Shown: one piece after another, positions 1 to 9,097 of the stretch
Numbering within the stretch: the first letter of the stretch is position 1
How the letters are laid out: every line of letters begins with the position of its first letter
NCBI GenBank assembly: GCA_964507825.1
Contig: CAZDQM010000058.1
Location: 1-58,575, forward strand
Source: JAWVZS01 sp964507825
Lineage (GTDB): Archaea > Thermoproteota > Nitrososphaeria > Nitrososphaerales > Nitrosopumilaceae
Direction: 5' to 3'
DNA length: 58,575 bases
Program-made: the position numbers and the translations under genes
The notes under the pieces: generated by a model
Told to the model about the DNA's origin: nothing
Seen by the model: the letters and a program-made list of their open reading frames with translations, nothing else
Database searches by the model: none

Positions 1-2
1 GG

Positions 3-581
3 GAATTTAAACTGGCTTGATTGTGTAGTTACCTTGTCTGGACAACCGTCGGCATCCTGAAACCTATTGAACGTCTCGGGTTCTGCTGGACAGTCATCCA
101 TTGCATCGGATATCCCGTCCTGATCCGAGTCCCTTGACGTCGTTCGATCCGGGCAACCGTCCCTGTCATCAATTCCATTGAACGTCTCGGGAAGGGTCGG
201 GCACGTATCTAAATTATCGATGAATCCGTCACCATCCGTATCTGGAATGCCCATGCCTGCATTAGGTGGGGTGTCCGGGCATCCATCTGAATCCTGAAAT
301 CTATTATAGTTTTCACGGACCGACGGACACAGGTCTAGGTGATCTTGTATTCCGTCAAAGTCAGAATCATACCATGGAACAAAGTCTGCAGGGCAACCGT
401 CAATGTTGCTGCCAAACTGCGGGTCATAATCCTCCTTTAAATGCGGACAAAAGTCCTTGTCGTTGGGAACACCGTCTCCATCATTGTCATTAATCGTGGC
501 GCTTGCATGGACTGCGCCCGGAAACAGGCCCAGTGTTGAAAAAAACAGGAATAAAAATCCAAATGTGTAAAGTTTGTTCAT
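3..581 (-). CDS. Secreted thrombospondin type 3 repeat protein (partial, C-terminus outside window)
   Basis: The N-terminal 193 codons of a gene that runs off the window start. It begins with a lysine plus hydrophobic signal peptide, then Asp-rich repeats of the form DxDGDGxxDxxDxCP followed about 20 residues later by DxDGCPD. Such thrombospondin type 3 repeats bind calcium and usually sit in extracellular or surface proteins. The signal peptide, the first repeats and the upstream DNA closely match the next gene (1049-3505), so the two are tandem duplicates. The start at 581 is set by the signal peptide and by a TATA-like box about 32 bp upstream, as in the paralogue. The role is unknown; adhesion or cell-envelope calcium binding is an inference. 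Confidence 0.85.
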   Translation of the reverse strand, partial: MNKLYTFGFLFLFFSTLGLFPGAVHASATINDNDGDGVPNDKDFCPHLKEDYDPQFGSNIDGCPADFVPWYDSDFDGIQDHLDLCPSVRENYNRFQDSDGCPDTPPNAGMGIPDTDGDGFIDNLDTCPTLPETFNGIDDRDGCPDRTTSRDSDQDGISDAMDDCPAEPETFNRFQDADGCPDKVTTQSSQFKF

Positions 582-630
582 TCTCCCCAATCGTGATATT
601 ATCAGGACGTTATTAAACCTCGCGTTAAAT
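582..630 (-). promoter_or_regulatory. Conserved upstream region of TSP3 paralogue 1
   Basis: About 50 bp directly upstream of the start is nearly the same as the block upstream of the second TSP3 gene (3506-3556). It includes TTTAATAA read on the minus strand at 610-617, about 32 bp before the ATG. This fits an archaeal TATA box with a very short leader, and similarity stops beyond it. Confidence 0.6.
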
Positions 631-1048
631 ATTTGTGCAAAATGTCACAGCTCTTGCAAGATTATAGTCAGGGTATTGCAGAGTCCGCGCCCATCCCATA
701 TCATCAATGTTTTCAAGTATCCGCGGGTATAGTTGCAGTTGAATCCCGTCATGTCCTCCAAATGCCTCGCCGGACAATTAGAAATCATCATCTTATTCGT
801 GCCCTGCCCCCGCTACCTCTCAAAAGGAACCATGCTCAACCAAGCCCCCGAGCGGCAGTAAAATAACATCAAGGACATCCTGCCCGGAATCATGATACAT
901 CGTGAATGTGTGCAAAAGAATCAGGGCCGCCGTCAGAAAAAGGGTTATTCCAGTACTAAAAATTTACGACGAGTCCGGCGGCGTCATGTCTGCTAAAAAT
1001 TCCAACATGGTATTGTTACCGATATTTGTAAAATGGAACGGGCCAGTA
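631..1048. other. Intergenic spacer between TSP3 paralogues
   Basis: About 420 bp with no convincing gene on either strand. The short open frames here lack recognisable motifs or placed promoters. I see no TSP3 remnants, so this is not simply decayed repeat sequence. Confidence 0.5.
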
Positions 1049-3505
1049 TCAGGCATCCGGACAACCGTCATGATCACGGTCCCCGTCATAATCTTCTGGA
1101 ATTGCAGGACAGAGATCCTTGTCATTAAGGATTCCATCTAGATCCACGTCATGCTTGTATCTAGACTGCTCTGGTATCGTGTCAGGGCAGCCGTCATCAT
1201 CTGCATACTTGTTCCAAGTCTCCTTTTCTGCCGGGCATGCATCATTTATGTCCAGTATCGTGTCCCCGTCAGTGTCTATCTTGTCATCGAATTTGGGTAT
1301 GACATCTAGGCAACCATCATGATCATAATACCTATTCCAATTCTCCATTTCATCAGGACAGACGTCTATGGCATCAGGTACGCCATCACCGTCAGAATCA
1401 GGAAGCATCGGACGTGCGTCAGGGCAGCCGTCTGAATCCTCGATGCCGTTGTAAGTCTCTGCCTTGAACGGACACTGATCGTCCTTGTCCTCGATTCCGT
1501 CATTATCGGAGTCCATCATGCCAGATACCAATATTGTATCCGGACAACCGTCTGAATCCTGGAATCGGTTATATGTTTCAGGGGCTAGCGGACAGCCGTC
1601 AATGGCATCAGGTAGTCCGTCCTTGTCCCTGTCAATCAATGGAATGTAATCATCGGGGCAGCCGTCCTCGTCTAGAACTCCGTTGTGCGTTTCAGGCTGG
1701 TTTGGACACGAATCTTCATAATCATTGATGCGATCGTTGTCAGTATCTGGCAACATGCCCGTCCTGATTACATTGTCGGGGCAACCGTCCGTATCCTGGA
1801 ACTTGTTGTAGGTTTCCGGTATATGTGGGCATTCGTCTGCGCTGTCTGCAATGCCGTCATTGTCTACGTCCCTCTCAGTCAGATACGGTGGGATGTCAGG
1901 ACAGCCGTCCTCATCCTCGAACCCGTTGTATCTTTCACGTTCCGTTATACACTGATCAACATCATCATTAATTCGATCCCTGTCGGTATCCATCTGTGTT
2001 GGGTCATCAGGGCAGCCGTCGGTATCAACATACCGGTTCCAAGTCTCCTTTTCAGCTGGACACTGGTCTAGTCCGTCAGGAATTCCGTCATCATCGGAGT
2101 CATTGGTCGGGGCGTCAGGGCAGCCGTCGGTATCAAGATAATCATTGAACGTCTCGGCGACTAGCGGGCATGAATCATTCAGGTCGGCAATGCCGTCACC
2201 ATCATTGTCAAACATTCCTAGCAGTGCCGCTCCATCCGGACACCCGTCGGTATCCTGTATTTTGTTGTATGTCTCCCGGGAGATCGGGCACTTGTCCGCG
2301 CCGTCAGGTATTCCGTCGCCGTCGGAGTCGCGCTCTTCACCACTATCGGGGCAGCCGTCGGCATCTAGGATTTTATTATATGTCTCAGGCTGGTTGGGGC
2401 AGAGATCATCATAATCATTAATGCCGTCGGCATCAGTATCCGGCAATATGCCTTGCTGGCCCACATAATCGGGGCAGCCGTCGGAATCCTGGAACTTGTT
2501 ATAAGTCTCCCGAAGCGCGGGGCACTCGTCGGCACTGTCCATGATTCCGTCACGGTCCGAGTCCTTGTCAGACAAATATGGTGGAATATCGGGACAGCCG
2601 TCCTCATCCTCGAACCCGTTATACCTCTCCGGAATCAACGGGCATGCATCATCAGAGTCGACTATACCGTCACGGTCCGAGTCAGCGATTACATCAAAGA
2701 AACTAGGCGGGCTGTCAGGGCACCCGTCAAAGTCGGCGAATTTGTTAAAGGTTTCAGGATCATCAGGACAAATATCAAACTTGTCTGCAATTCCATCCTT
2801 GTCCGAATCCATCAGGCTACTCGGGGATATCACGTCCGGACACCCGTCGCTGTCAAAGTAACCGTTGAATGTCTCAGGTTCTGAAGGGCACGAGTCGAAC
2901 CTGTCCTCAATGCCGTCATTGTCTGCATCCATAAAGTCCGAGCCAATGCTGTCAGGACACCCGTCGGTATCCTGGAACTTGTTGTAGATCTCCGCACGCA
3001 GTGGACACATGTCCTGGTTGTCGACTATGCCATCCCGGTCGGAATCATGTGTGGACGTAAAGGCGTCAGGACACCCGTCTAGATCCAAAAACCCGTTAAA
3101 CGTCTCGGCCCGCGTAGGGCAAAGATCAGACAAATCAATAAAGCCATCACCATCAGAATCCGGCTGTCCCCCTTTTCCAGACGCCTGTACCGGTGCAATG
3201 TCAGGACATCCATCATCGTCTTGGAACTTGTTATAATTTTCACGGATGGCAGGACATATGTCCAAGTGATCCTGTATTCCATCAAAGTCTTCGTCATACC
3301 ATGGAACAAAGTCAGACGGACACCCGTCTACAATCCCACCAAACTCTGGATCATAGTCCTCCTGCAGGTTTGGACATTTGTCCACGTCGTTTGGAACACC
3401 ATCCCCGTCAAAGTCTGCGACCTGTGCATGGACCGAGGTTATCGGGACCGTACCTAAGGTTGATGCAAATAAGAGTAAAAATCCGATAACATGAAGTTTG
3501 TTCAT
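1049..3505 (-). CDS. Secreted thrombospondin type 3 repeat protein, about 20 repeats
   Basis: An 818-residue protein with an N-terminal signal peptide (about residues 1-27, ending in an Ala-x-Ala-like site) and then almost nothing but Asp-rich calcium-binding repeats. I count 20 occurrences of the DGCPD-type module (one reads DGCLD, one DGCPSD), each with a preceding DxDxDGxxDxxDxCP segment and a conserved [YFW]N turn. Cysteines come in pairs, two per repeat, suggesting disulfides outside the cell. A larger block of about 230 residues is itself duplicated inside the array. There is no membrane anchor at the C-terminus. The start at 3505 is preferred over an upstream in-frame codon at 3580 because it begins the signal peptide and lies about 33 bp below a TATA-like box. 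Function unknown; surface adhesion or calcium-dependent matrix is inferred. Confidence 0.9.
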   Translation of the reverse strand: MNKLHVIGFLLLFASTLGTVPITSVHAQVADFDGDGVPNDVDKCPNLQEDYDPEFGGIVDGCPSDFVPWYDEDFDGIQDHLDICPAIRENYNKFQDDDGCPDIAPVQASGKGGQPDSDGDGFIDLSDLCPTRAETFNGFLDLDGCPDAFTSTHDSDRDGIVDNQDMCPLRAEIYNKFQDTDGCPDSIGSDFMDADNDGIEDRFDSCPSEPETFNGYFDSDGCPDVISPSSLMDSDKDGIADKFDICPDDPETFNKFADFDGCPDSPPSFFDVIADSDRDGIVDSDDACPLIPERYNGFEDEDGCPDIPPYLSDKDSDRDGIMDSADECPALRETYNKFQDSDGCPDYVGQQGILPDTDADGINDYDDLCPNQPETYNKILDADGCPDSGEERDSDGDGIPDGADKCPISRETYNKIQDTDGCPDGAALLGMFDNDGDGIADLNDSCPLVAETFNDYLDTDGCPDAPTNDSDDDGIPDGLDQCPAEKETWNRYVDTDGCPDDPTQMDTDRDRINDDVDQCITERERYNGFEDEDGCPDIPPYLTERDVDNDGIADSADECPHIPETYNKFQDTDGCPDNVIRTGMLPDTDNDRINDYEDSCPNQPETHNGVLDEDGCPDDYIPLIDRDKDGLPDAIDGCPLAPETYNRFQDSDGCPDTILVSGMMDSDNDGIEDKDDQCPFKAETYNGIEDSDGCPDARPMLPDSDGDGVPDAIDVCPDEMENWNRYYDHDGCLDVIPKFDDKIDTDGDTILDINDACPAEKETWNKYADDDGCPDTIPEQSRYKHDVDLDGILNDKDLCPAIPEDYDGDRDHDGCPDA

Positions 3506-3556
3506 TCTCCCCGAATCGGATATTATAAGGACGTTATTAAACCTCGCGTTTAAATC
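3506..3556 (-). promoter_or_regulatory. Conserved upstream region of TSP3 paralogue 2
   Basis: It matches the block upstream of paralogue 1 almost base for base. The TATA-like TTTAATAA (minus strand, about 3535-3542) lies 33 bp from the ATG. Retention of this block implies shared regulation of the two copies or a recent duplication. Confidence 0.6.
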
Positions 3557-3776
3557 GGTGTCAAATCGGCAGTCCCACATGCGCAGGTAAAGAAAAGTCC
3601 GGATAGAATTGGGCAGCTGCCGACATCACTTCATAAATGATACAGGTTATCCTCAAAAGGGGCCTGCCCTGATCTTTCCCAATATACACTTGCAATTATA
3701 CCAAGAAACGATTTATCGCATGATGCCAGTAGTCATTCAGACTAGGTTTAAGTAAACGGGCCAAGCTCCGACAGGC

Positions 3777-4802
3777 ATGAGCTGTTCCGGAGAGATGTAC
3801 GATCAGGATCAGCTGATCCAGATCAAGCCAAATATACTAAAACAGTTGAAAAAGGCCAAGTACGGCGTAGCCGATCATTCGACGGTAGAGTTGTGCCACT
3901 GGACAAAAAAATCGTTTAGCAACGAAGGAGACTGTTACAAGCACAAGTTTTACGGCATCCTGACGCACAGGTGCATGGAGTTTTCCCCCGCAGGAATGTA
4001 TTGTGAGAACCGTTGCATATACTGTTGGAGGCCTATGGAATTTTATGACTCAATGAGCATGAGCCCGGACAGGGTTGCGGAACCCGAGCAGATTATGGAC
4101 AGGCTGATGGAGGAGCGCAAAAAACTGATCATGGGGCATTACGGAGACCCATCCAAGGACGTGCAAAAACTCGACGAGTCGCTGCATCCCACGCATTACG
4201 CCATCTCCCTGTCAGGCGAGCCCACAATGTATCCACGATTACCGGAATTGATAAGGTACCTGAGGGGGTTGGAGGCAACACGATCAATCTTCCTAGTTAC
4301 CAACGGCCAAGAGCCCGACATGATCAAAAAATTACAGGACGAGGACGCACTGCCCACGCAGCTATACCTTTCAACGAATGCCGCGGATTATGATTCATTT
4401 ATCAGAATCAACCGGCCAAGATACGACGACTCGTGGGAGAGGTGGAATGAGACACTAAGCATGCTCAAAAGACTCGATACTAGGACCGTAATCAGGATCA
4501 CGCTGATCAGGGGATACAACACCGATGAACATACAATTCCCGCATTTGCGAAAATGCTCAAAGAGTCCAGCGCAAACTTTGTCGAGGTAAAGTCATACAT
4601 GCACATAGGAAGATCGACCAACAGGCTAGAAAGGGACAGCATGCTAGAGATGGACGAGGTAAGAGAGTTTGCGCGGGCACTTGCGGAGCAAAGCGGAATA
4701 TTTCACATCATGGACGAAAGCCAGCCTTCCAGAATAGTAGTACTGCAGAACATGGAACGGTTTGTAGACAGGATGATCCCTACCTATGCGCAAGCCACTT
4801 AG
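3777..4802 (+). CDS. taw1: tRNA 4-demethylwyosine synthase Taw1 (radical SAM)
   Basis: Condenses pyruvate-derived carbons with N1-methylguanosine-37 of tRNA-Phe to make the tricyclic base of wyosine. The radical-SAM cluster motif CxxxCxxC is at C76, C80 and C83. Three further cysteines, C40, C53 and C66, are spaced 13 and 13, as for the second iron-sulfur cluster of archaeal TYW1. The SGEPTMYP segment near residue 140 is the SAM-binding GE-type motif. The 341-residue length fits archaeal family members, which lack the flavodoxin domain of eukaryotes. A TATA-like GGTTTAAGTAAA lies about 30 bp before the ATG. Its 3' end overlaps the convergent pyrophosphatase gene by 23 bp. Confidence 0.95.
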   Translation: MSCSGEMYDQDQLIQIKPNILKQLKKAKYGVADHSTVELCHWTKKSFSNEGDCYKHKFYGILTHRCMEFSPAGMYCENRCIYCWRPMEFYDSMSMSPDRVAEPEQIMDRLMEERKKLIMGHYGDPSKDVQKLDESLHPTHYAISLSGEPTMYPRLPELIRYLRGLEATRSIFLVTNGQEPDMIKKLQDEDALPTQLYLSTNAADYDSFIRINRPRYDDSWERWNETLSMLKRLDTRTVIRITLIRGYNTDEHTIPAFAKMLKESSANFVEVKSYMHIGRSTNRLERDSMLEMDEVREFARALAEQSGIFHIMDESQPSRIVVLQNMERFVDRMIPTYAQAT

Positions 4803-5328
4803 AAAATTTGCTTAGCGCCTTGTACCTGTGAGAGACGGAATTTTTATCGTCAAGCTCTGCAAATGTAAGAGTGCGCCCCTGAGGAATAAATATCGGATCA
4901 TATCCCCATCCGTCCCCCCTTTCAGCATCAGATATCCTTCCAGGAACCCTTGCCTCAAAGGACGTCATACTACATCCGTCATGGTATGTAACTACCGAGA
5001 CAAAAAATGCATCCCTGTCGGTTCCTAGCAGGTCCAGTATCCCCCGGTTCCCAATCGTATCAAACACGTAAGACGAGTACGGACCGGGAAACTTGCCAAG
5101 GGCCGGAATCACCAGGCCGTCATCCTCCACGATTAGCGGCGCACCTGCCTGCTCAAAGGCTTGCCCTGCCTTGTGTCTAGATATCATCAGAATAGAGTCC
5201 GACTGGATCTCTTGCAGGGAACACGGAAAGAATGACAGGTATATGTCATGCTCGGCTAGTATGTCCCTTGCCTCGGAGAATTTATGCTGATTGGACGATA
5301 CGAATAACACGTCAGACGACGGTCGCAT
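4780..5328 (-). CDS. XTP/dITP pyrophosphatase (Ham1/RdgB family)
   Basis: Hydrolyses inosine and xanthosine triphosphates to monophosphates to keep deaminated purines out of DNA and RNA. The family N-terminal SSNxxKxxE signature, the VEDDGLxIPALxxFPGPYS substrate/metal motif near residue 68 and the C-terminal GWGYDPIF and SHRxKAL motifs are all visible. The 182-residue length is normal. It starts 17 bp inside the end of bud32, so the two are one transcription unit. It converges on and overlaps taw1. Confidence 0.93.
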   Translation of the reverse strand: MRPSSDVLFVSSNQHKFSEARDILAEHDIYLSFFPCSLQEIQSDSILMISRHKAGQAFEQAGAPLIVEDDGLVIPALGKFPGPYSSYVFDTIGNRGILDLLGTDRDAFFVSVVTYHDGCSMTSFEARVPGRISDAERGDGWGYDPIFIPQGRTLTFAELDDKNSVSHRYKALSKFSKWLAHR

Positions 5329-5935
5329 ACCTGCCCCTCCCCTCTATTACAGATACCAGCTTGAGTGCTCTTTGGAGGCCGGCCGCTCCCGCGGCGGATT
5401 CATACCCACAAAGCAGCTCCCTCCACGCATCCTGCATGATTTGCGCATGCGCGCTGTTCAGGATCTCCTTGATTAGTCGGAGGTCCACAGCATGATCCTC
5501 AGGTTTAACGGTCCTGATTGCAAGTCCAAAGTCAATTACGCGCACGGTTCCATCAGAGAGTATGAAATTAGACGTCGTAGGATCCCCATGCATCACTCCG
5601 TTTTTGTGAAGCAGTCCAACAATCACCCCAATGGGCCTAGCACACGATATGATCTCTTCCGGGTCTAGATCGTGTACCGGAGTGCCGCCGATGCGCTGCA
5701 TTATAATGTCGCATCTTTTTGCATCGACGAAATAGATCAGCGGAGATGGGACTCCAAATGACTTTACAAATGAGATGATTCCAGATTCATGAATTGTACG
5801 CAGCCTCCGAATCCGTTTGTCAAGTTCCGGATGCCGGTATGCCTTGGTCTTTCTAGTTTTTAGTATAGAGGGGCGTCCGTTCCATTCAAGGGAGAATATG
5901 TCACCCTCGGCGCCGCGTTTGACTAGATCCATCAA
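5312..5935 (-). CDS. bud32: KEOPS complex kinase/ATPase Bud32
   Basis: Small atypical protein kinase of the KEOPS complex, which supports Kae1 in making N6-threonylcarbamoyladenosine at tRNA position 37. The P-loop-like GAEGDIF is near residue 8. K26 lies in the ILKxRxxKxYRHPxLD signature of the family. The catalytic loop HGDxTxxN has D118 and N123, and the metal-binding DFG is at 135-137. At 207 residues it is a free-standing Bud32. kae1 (6289-7272) is on the same strand but separated by an opposing gene, so the usual kae1-bud32 adjacency is interrupted. Confidence 0.95.
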   Translation of the reverse strand: MMDLVKRGAEGDIFSLEWNGRPSILKTRKTKAYRHPELDKRIRRLRTIHESGIISFVKSFGVPSPLIYFVDAKRCDIIMQRIGGTPVHDLDPEEIISCARPIGVIVGLLHKNGVMHGDPTTSNFILSDGTVRVIDFGLAIRTVKPEDHAVDLRLIKEILNSAHAQIMQDAWRELLCGYESAAGAAGLQRALKLVSVIEGRGRYATVV

Positions 5936-5968
5936 GACTAAAATTAAACAATGTGATTAAAAGGTATC

Positions 5969-6295
5969 ATGAAGAAGGACGAGGAAAAGATCAAGCAGGA
6001 GGACTGCTCAGAGGACTCCCTGGGTACCGGCATCCTTACGCTGACCAACAAAAGACTCGCGTTTGACAAGGCGCGCGGAAGAATCATGGACTTTTCAAAA
6101 AAGTTCGAGGATACCGTAGTAGACGTTCCTCTGACGGACGTCACAAGCGCCTGGAAGGAGGGCAGATTCATTAAAAAGGTGTGCTTTACTGCAAGGCGGG
6201 ACGGTGAAGAAAAGACCTACAAATTCGGCGTCTTTAACACAGGAAGCTGGCTTGAAACAATCCAGGATGCGCTCGAGGACATCAAGAATCAGTAA
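5969..6295 (+). CDS. Conserved small PH/GRAM-like domain protein, function unknown
   Basis: A 108-residue, charged, probably cytosolic protein with no signal peptide. The pattern GTGILTLTNKRLxF, a central basic/aromatic strand region and a C-terminal amphipathic helix (WLExIQDALEDI) resemble the PH-like or GRAM-like fold of bacterial and archaeal proteins. This is fold recognition by eye, not a firm assignment. It lies between bud32 and kae1 on the opposite strand and overlaps the end of kae1 by 7 bp. Divergent transcription from the bud32 side leaves only 33 bp for both promoters. Confidence 0.65.
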   Translation: MKKDEEKIKQEDCSEDSLGTGILTLTNKRLAFDKARGRIMDFSKKFEDTVVDVPLTDVTSAWKEGRFIKKVCFTARRDGEEKTYKFGVFNTGSWLETIQDALEDIKNQ

Positions 6296-7272
6296 CGGAT
6301 CTGTACCGTGTCTAGCCTCCAGGACTGCCTTACAAAGGCATCCTTGATATCCACGCCGGGCCCGACAGTTGACTCTAGAATCCCGGTCCAGGCAATCTGC
6401 GAACCACAGTCGCCGGCATACTTTATCGGAACCACAAACAGCCTGCAACCCTGCCGCCTACACACGTCATCAAGCATCGATGAAAGGCGCTTGTTTGCGG
6501 CAACGCCGCCGACTATCATCAGCTCCTTTTTTCCCGTAAACGAGAGTGCGCGCTCTACTGCCTCGCACACCATTGCAAACGCGGTCTCCTGAAGCGAGTA
6601 GCACGCCTCGGGCCTGTGCCGCACTGCCAGCGCCTTTGCCGCGGACAGCAGGCCGGAAAATGAGACGTCGTTGCCCTTGACTGCATAGGGAAGCGACATA
6701 TAGTCCTCGGATTCAAGTGCCATCTCCTCAATCATTTTGCCGCAGGGCGATGCTAGGCCCAGCGAGCGCCCAAACTGGTCAAGCAGCTGGCCCAGAGTAA
6801 TGTCTAGCGTCTCACCAAATACCCTCCACTGCCTCATCAAGAATGCAAGTAGCATGGTGTGCCCACCAGACACAAGCAGGACCAGTGGATCCCTTGCACC
6901 CGTCAACAGTCTTCCTAGTTCAATGTGTCCCACGGCATGATTAACTGGATAAATCGGTATGTCGTAATAGGATGCCAGCGAGCGGGCCACCACGGCGCCC
7001 ACGCGGAGGCACGGACCAAGCCCGGGCCCGCCTGCATACGAGACTAGGTCCAAGTCATCCACTCCTATTCCCGCATCCTTTAGGCATTCTTCTAGTACAG
7101 CGGAGCTGTTTTCAACGTGGTGTCGGGACGCCTCGCGCGGATGTATTCCCTCCCCGTCCGGGGGCCGGAACACCCTCCTGATATCGGACCTTACGGTCCC
7201 CTTGCCGCGCTTCCTTTCTACTATAGCGCATGAAAATGTGTGCGCCGTGCTCTCAATTCCCAGGCCCAGCAT
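6289..7272 (-). CDS. kae1: KEOPS complex tRNA threonylcarbamoyltransferase Kae1
   Basis: Transfers threonylcarbamoyl from its adenylate to A37 of ANN-decoding tRNAs. The ASKHA-type N-terminus GIESTAHTFS, the metal-binding NHAVGHIE (H112 and H116), the LLVSGGHTMLL nucleotide motif, the FSGLL segment and the C-terminal VGGVAANKRL motif are all present. The 327-residue length is typical of archaeal Kae1 without a fused Bud32. The start codon lies one base beyond the stop of the YchF-like GTPase gene, so the two are co-transcribed. Confidence 0.96.
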   Translation of the reverse strand: MLGLGIESTAHTFSCAIVERKRGKGTVRSDIRRVFRPPDGEGIHPREASRHHVENSSAVLEECLKDAGIGVDDLDLVSYAGGPGLGPCLRVGAVVARSLASYYDIPIYPVNHAVGHIELGRLLTGARDPLVLLVSGGHTMLLAFLMRQWRVFGETLDITLGQLLDQFGRSLGLASPCGKMIEEMALESEDYMSLPYAVKGNDVSFSGLLSAAKALAVRHRPEACYSLQETAFAMVCEAVERALSFTGKKELMIVGGVAANKRLSSMLDDVCRRQGCRLFVVPIKYAGDCGSQIAWTGILESTVGPGVDIKDAFVRQSWRLDTVQIRY

Positions 7273-7273
7273 G

Positions 7274-8461
7274 TCATCCCCTGCTCGTGCTTGATACTAT
7301 TTTAATGACATCGCCGTCACGCAGGACATGGTCTGCGCCTATCCTTTGCTTGGACTTGCAGTCTATTCCAAACAGGAATCCTTTTTCAATGTCCGCATGC
7401 ACGGCGCGTGCAAGATCCCTTGCAGTCATCCCATGAGGTAAAAGCTTTGCATCGGGTAATATATCACCGTCCTTGTTGCACAGCCGAGTCTCATCCTCAA
7501 CCGGATACACCACGTTAAGCTTGAGTAGATCAAAGGCCGCATGATTTAGCGCGCGCTGGACGCCGGTGGTTCCAATCTTTTCAAGAACAGATGACACCAG
7601 ATCCAGTGCCCTACTCTGTTCTGGCTTTAGTACTGATTTGTCTAGTACTGTGAATTTCTCAGAGCCTGCAGTATAGTCGATGATTCCCGATCCTGCCGCC
7701 CTGCCCAGCAACAGCTCGGACTCTGCGCTACACGGTATTGCAACATCCTCAATCCTGTCCAGTATTCCCAGGTCCGAGCATAGGTCCGCCTTGTTTGCGG
7801 CTATGAGAATCGGCTTTGATATACGGCGGAGCTCCCTTGCAAAGGTATCAAGATCCTCCTCTGACCATTCCTTTGGACTCCTTGATGCCATGTCCAGCCG
7901 CCGAATCACTTCCCGTATGACATCCTCTGATATTCCCAGTCCGCTGAACCTAGATGCAATGGCTTCTGCCAGCTTTGCGGTCTTCATCTCAACCTCTCTA
8001 GACACCTTCTCCCACTCCCGACCCAGAATCTGCTTGAACCATTGCTCAAATTCATGTATTACAAACTCGACGTCCTCAAGTGGGTCGTGTGAGCCAGGTG
8101 CCACCGGCTGTCCCTGTATGTCAGTCGAGCCGGCGATATCCACCACATGAATAAGCGCGTCTGCCTGCCTTGCATCATCGAGGAACCGGTTTCCCAGTCC
8201 CTTGCCCTCGTGTGCGCCCGGAACAAGCCCTGCAATGTCAACAAGCCGGATTGGAACTGATCGTATACCCCCGATACAGTACTTGCTCTCGTGCGTAATT
8301 CCAAAGTATTTGCAGGCGCAGTCGGTCTTGACATGGGCCACTCCTACGTTGGGCTCAATTGTAGTAAATGGAAAGTTTCCAGTTGCAACCGGGGTCTCGG
8401 TTGCGGCAGAAAAAAATGTTGATTTCCCCACGTTTGCCTTGCCTAGCAGGCCGATCTGCAT
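7274..8461 (-). CDS. Obg/YchF-type GTPase with TGS domain
   Basis: A translation-associated P-loop NTPase of the OLA1/YchF-like branch. The chosen start puts the G1 loop GKANVGKST at residues 7-15. The G3 region VDIAGLVPGAHEGKGLG, the G4 motif ANKAD and a C-terminal TGS domain (about the last 75 residues, with HGMTARDLARAVHAD and DGDVIKIV) follow in order. The reading frame extends upstream, but those residues carry no family motif and would run into the promoter region of the divergent kinase gene; an ATG two codons earlier (8467) is equally possible. kae1 follows after one base. Confidence 0.9.
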   Translation of the reverse strand: MQIGLLGKANVGKSTFFSAATETPVATGNFPFTTIEPNVGVAHVKTDCACKYFGITHESKYCIGGIRSVPIRLVDIAGLVPGAHEGKGLGNRFLDDARQADALIHVVDIAGSTDIQGQPVAPGSHDPLEDVEFVIHEFEQWFKQILGREWEKVSREVEMKTAKLAEAIASRFSGLGISEDVIREVIRRLDMASRSPKEWSEEDLDTFARELRRISKPILIAANKADLCSDLGILDRIEDVAIPCSAESELLLGRAAGSGIIDYTAGSEKFTVLDKSVLKPEQSRALDLVSSVLEKIGTTGVQRALNHAAFDLLKLNVVYPVEDETRLCNKDGDILPDAKLLPHGMTARDLARAVHADIEKGFLFGIDCKSKQRIGADHVLRDGDVIKIVSSTSRG

Positions 8462-8527
8462 GTGCATAAAAATGCGTTCTATCCATATTAGTATTGCATA
8501 AATTACCAGCCACAAGACAGGATAAGT

Positions 8528-9097
8528 GTGGCAATAGTAATTACCGGATGTCCAGGTGTTGGAAAGCACACCGTGGCCAAGGAGGTCGGGGAGATGCGCG
8601 GCATGGATGTCCTAGATATTAACCAGGTTGCAACGGTATCTGGCATGGCAGAAGAGGTTGACGGGGAGATCGAGGTGGACGTCGAGAGGTTGGGGGATTA
8701 CATGGCAGATATCGCAAAAGACGTGCTAGTCGTCGGACACCTAGCGCCGCATGTAATGAGCAGGGAGCAGGTGGAGACGGCAGTCGTGTTGAGAAAGAAT
8801 CCGTACAAGCTGGATCACATCTACAGGGCAAGGGGGTACCCCGAGGCCAAAAGGATTGAGAACCAGGGTAGTGAGATTCTGGGGGTCGTCATGTACGATT
8901 CCATTACCAAATTCGGCCGCGAAAAAACCATCCAAGTGGACACGAGCAGCCGTTCAGTCAGGGAGACAGCAGGTATAGTAAATGAGGTAATTTCAGGCAA
9001 GGTTCCCGATGACAGGATCGACTGGCTGGAAATGGTAAGTTCTGCAGGAGATATTGGGAGGTTTTTTCCGACTGCTAAACAGTCTGATGTAACATGA
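8528..9097 (+). CDS. Fap7/AK6-like adenylate kinase
   Basis: Small NMP kinase related to Fap7/hCINAP, implicated in late small-subunit ribosome maturation as well as nucleotide balance. The P-loop GCPGVGKHT is at residues 7-15 and the NMP-binding region with VVGHLAPHV near residue 75. A cluster resembling the Fap7 lid (RxRGYPEAKRxEN) lies near residues 98-111. The start codon is GTG. Its stop overlaps the tgtA start as ATGA, which indicates translational coupling. It is divergent from the YchF-like gene, with about 65 bp between. Confidence 0.85.
   Translation: MAIVITGCPGVGKHTVAKEVGEMRGMDVLDINQVATVSGMAEEVDGEIEVDVERLGDYMADIAKDVLVVGHLAPHVMSREQVETAVVLRKNPYKLDHIYRARGYPEAKRIENQGSEILGVVMYDSITKFGREKTIQVDTSSRSVRETAGIVNEVISGKVPDDRIDWLEMVSSAGDIGRFFPTAKQSDVT

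Noticed and set aside
1049..3505. CRISPR-like repetitive array
   Set aside because: The periodicity is protein-level Asp-rich repeats with diverged DNA and no constant repeat-spacer structure.
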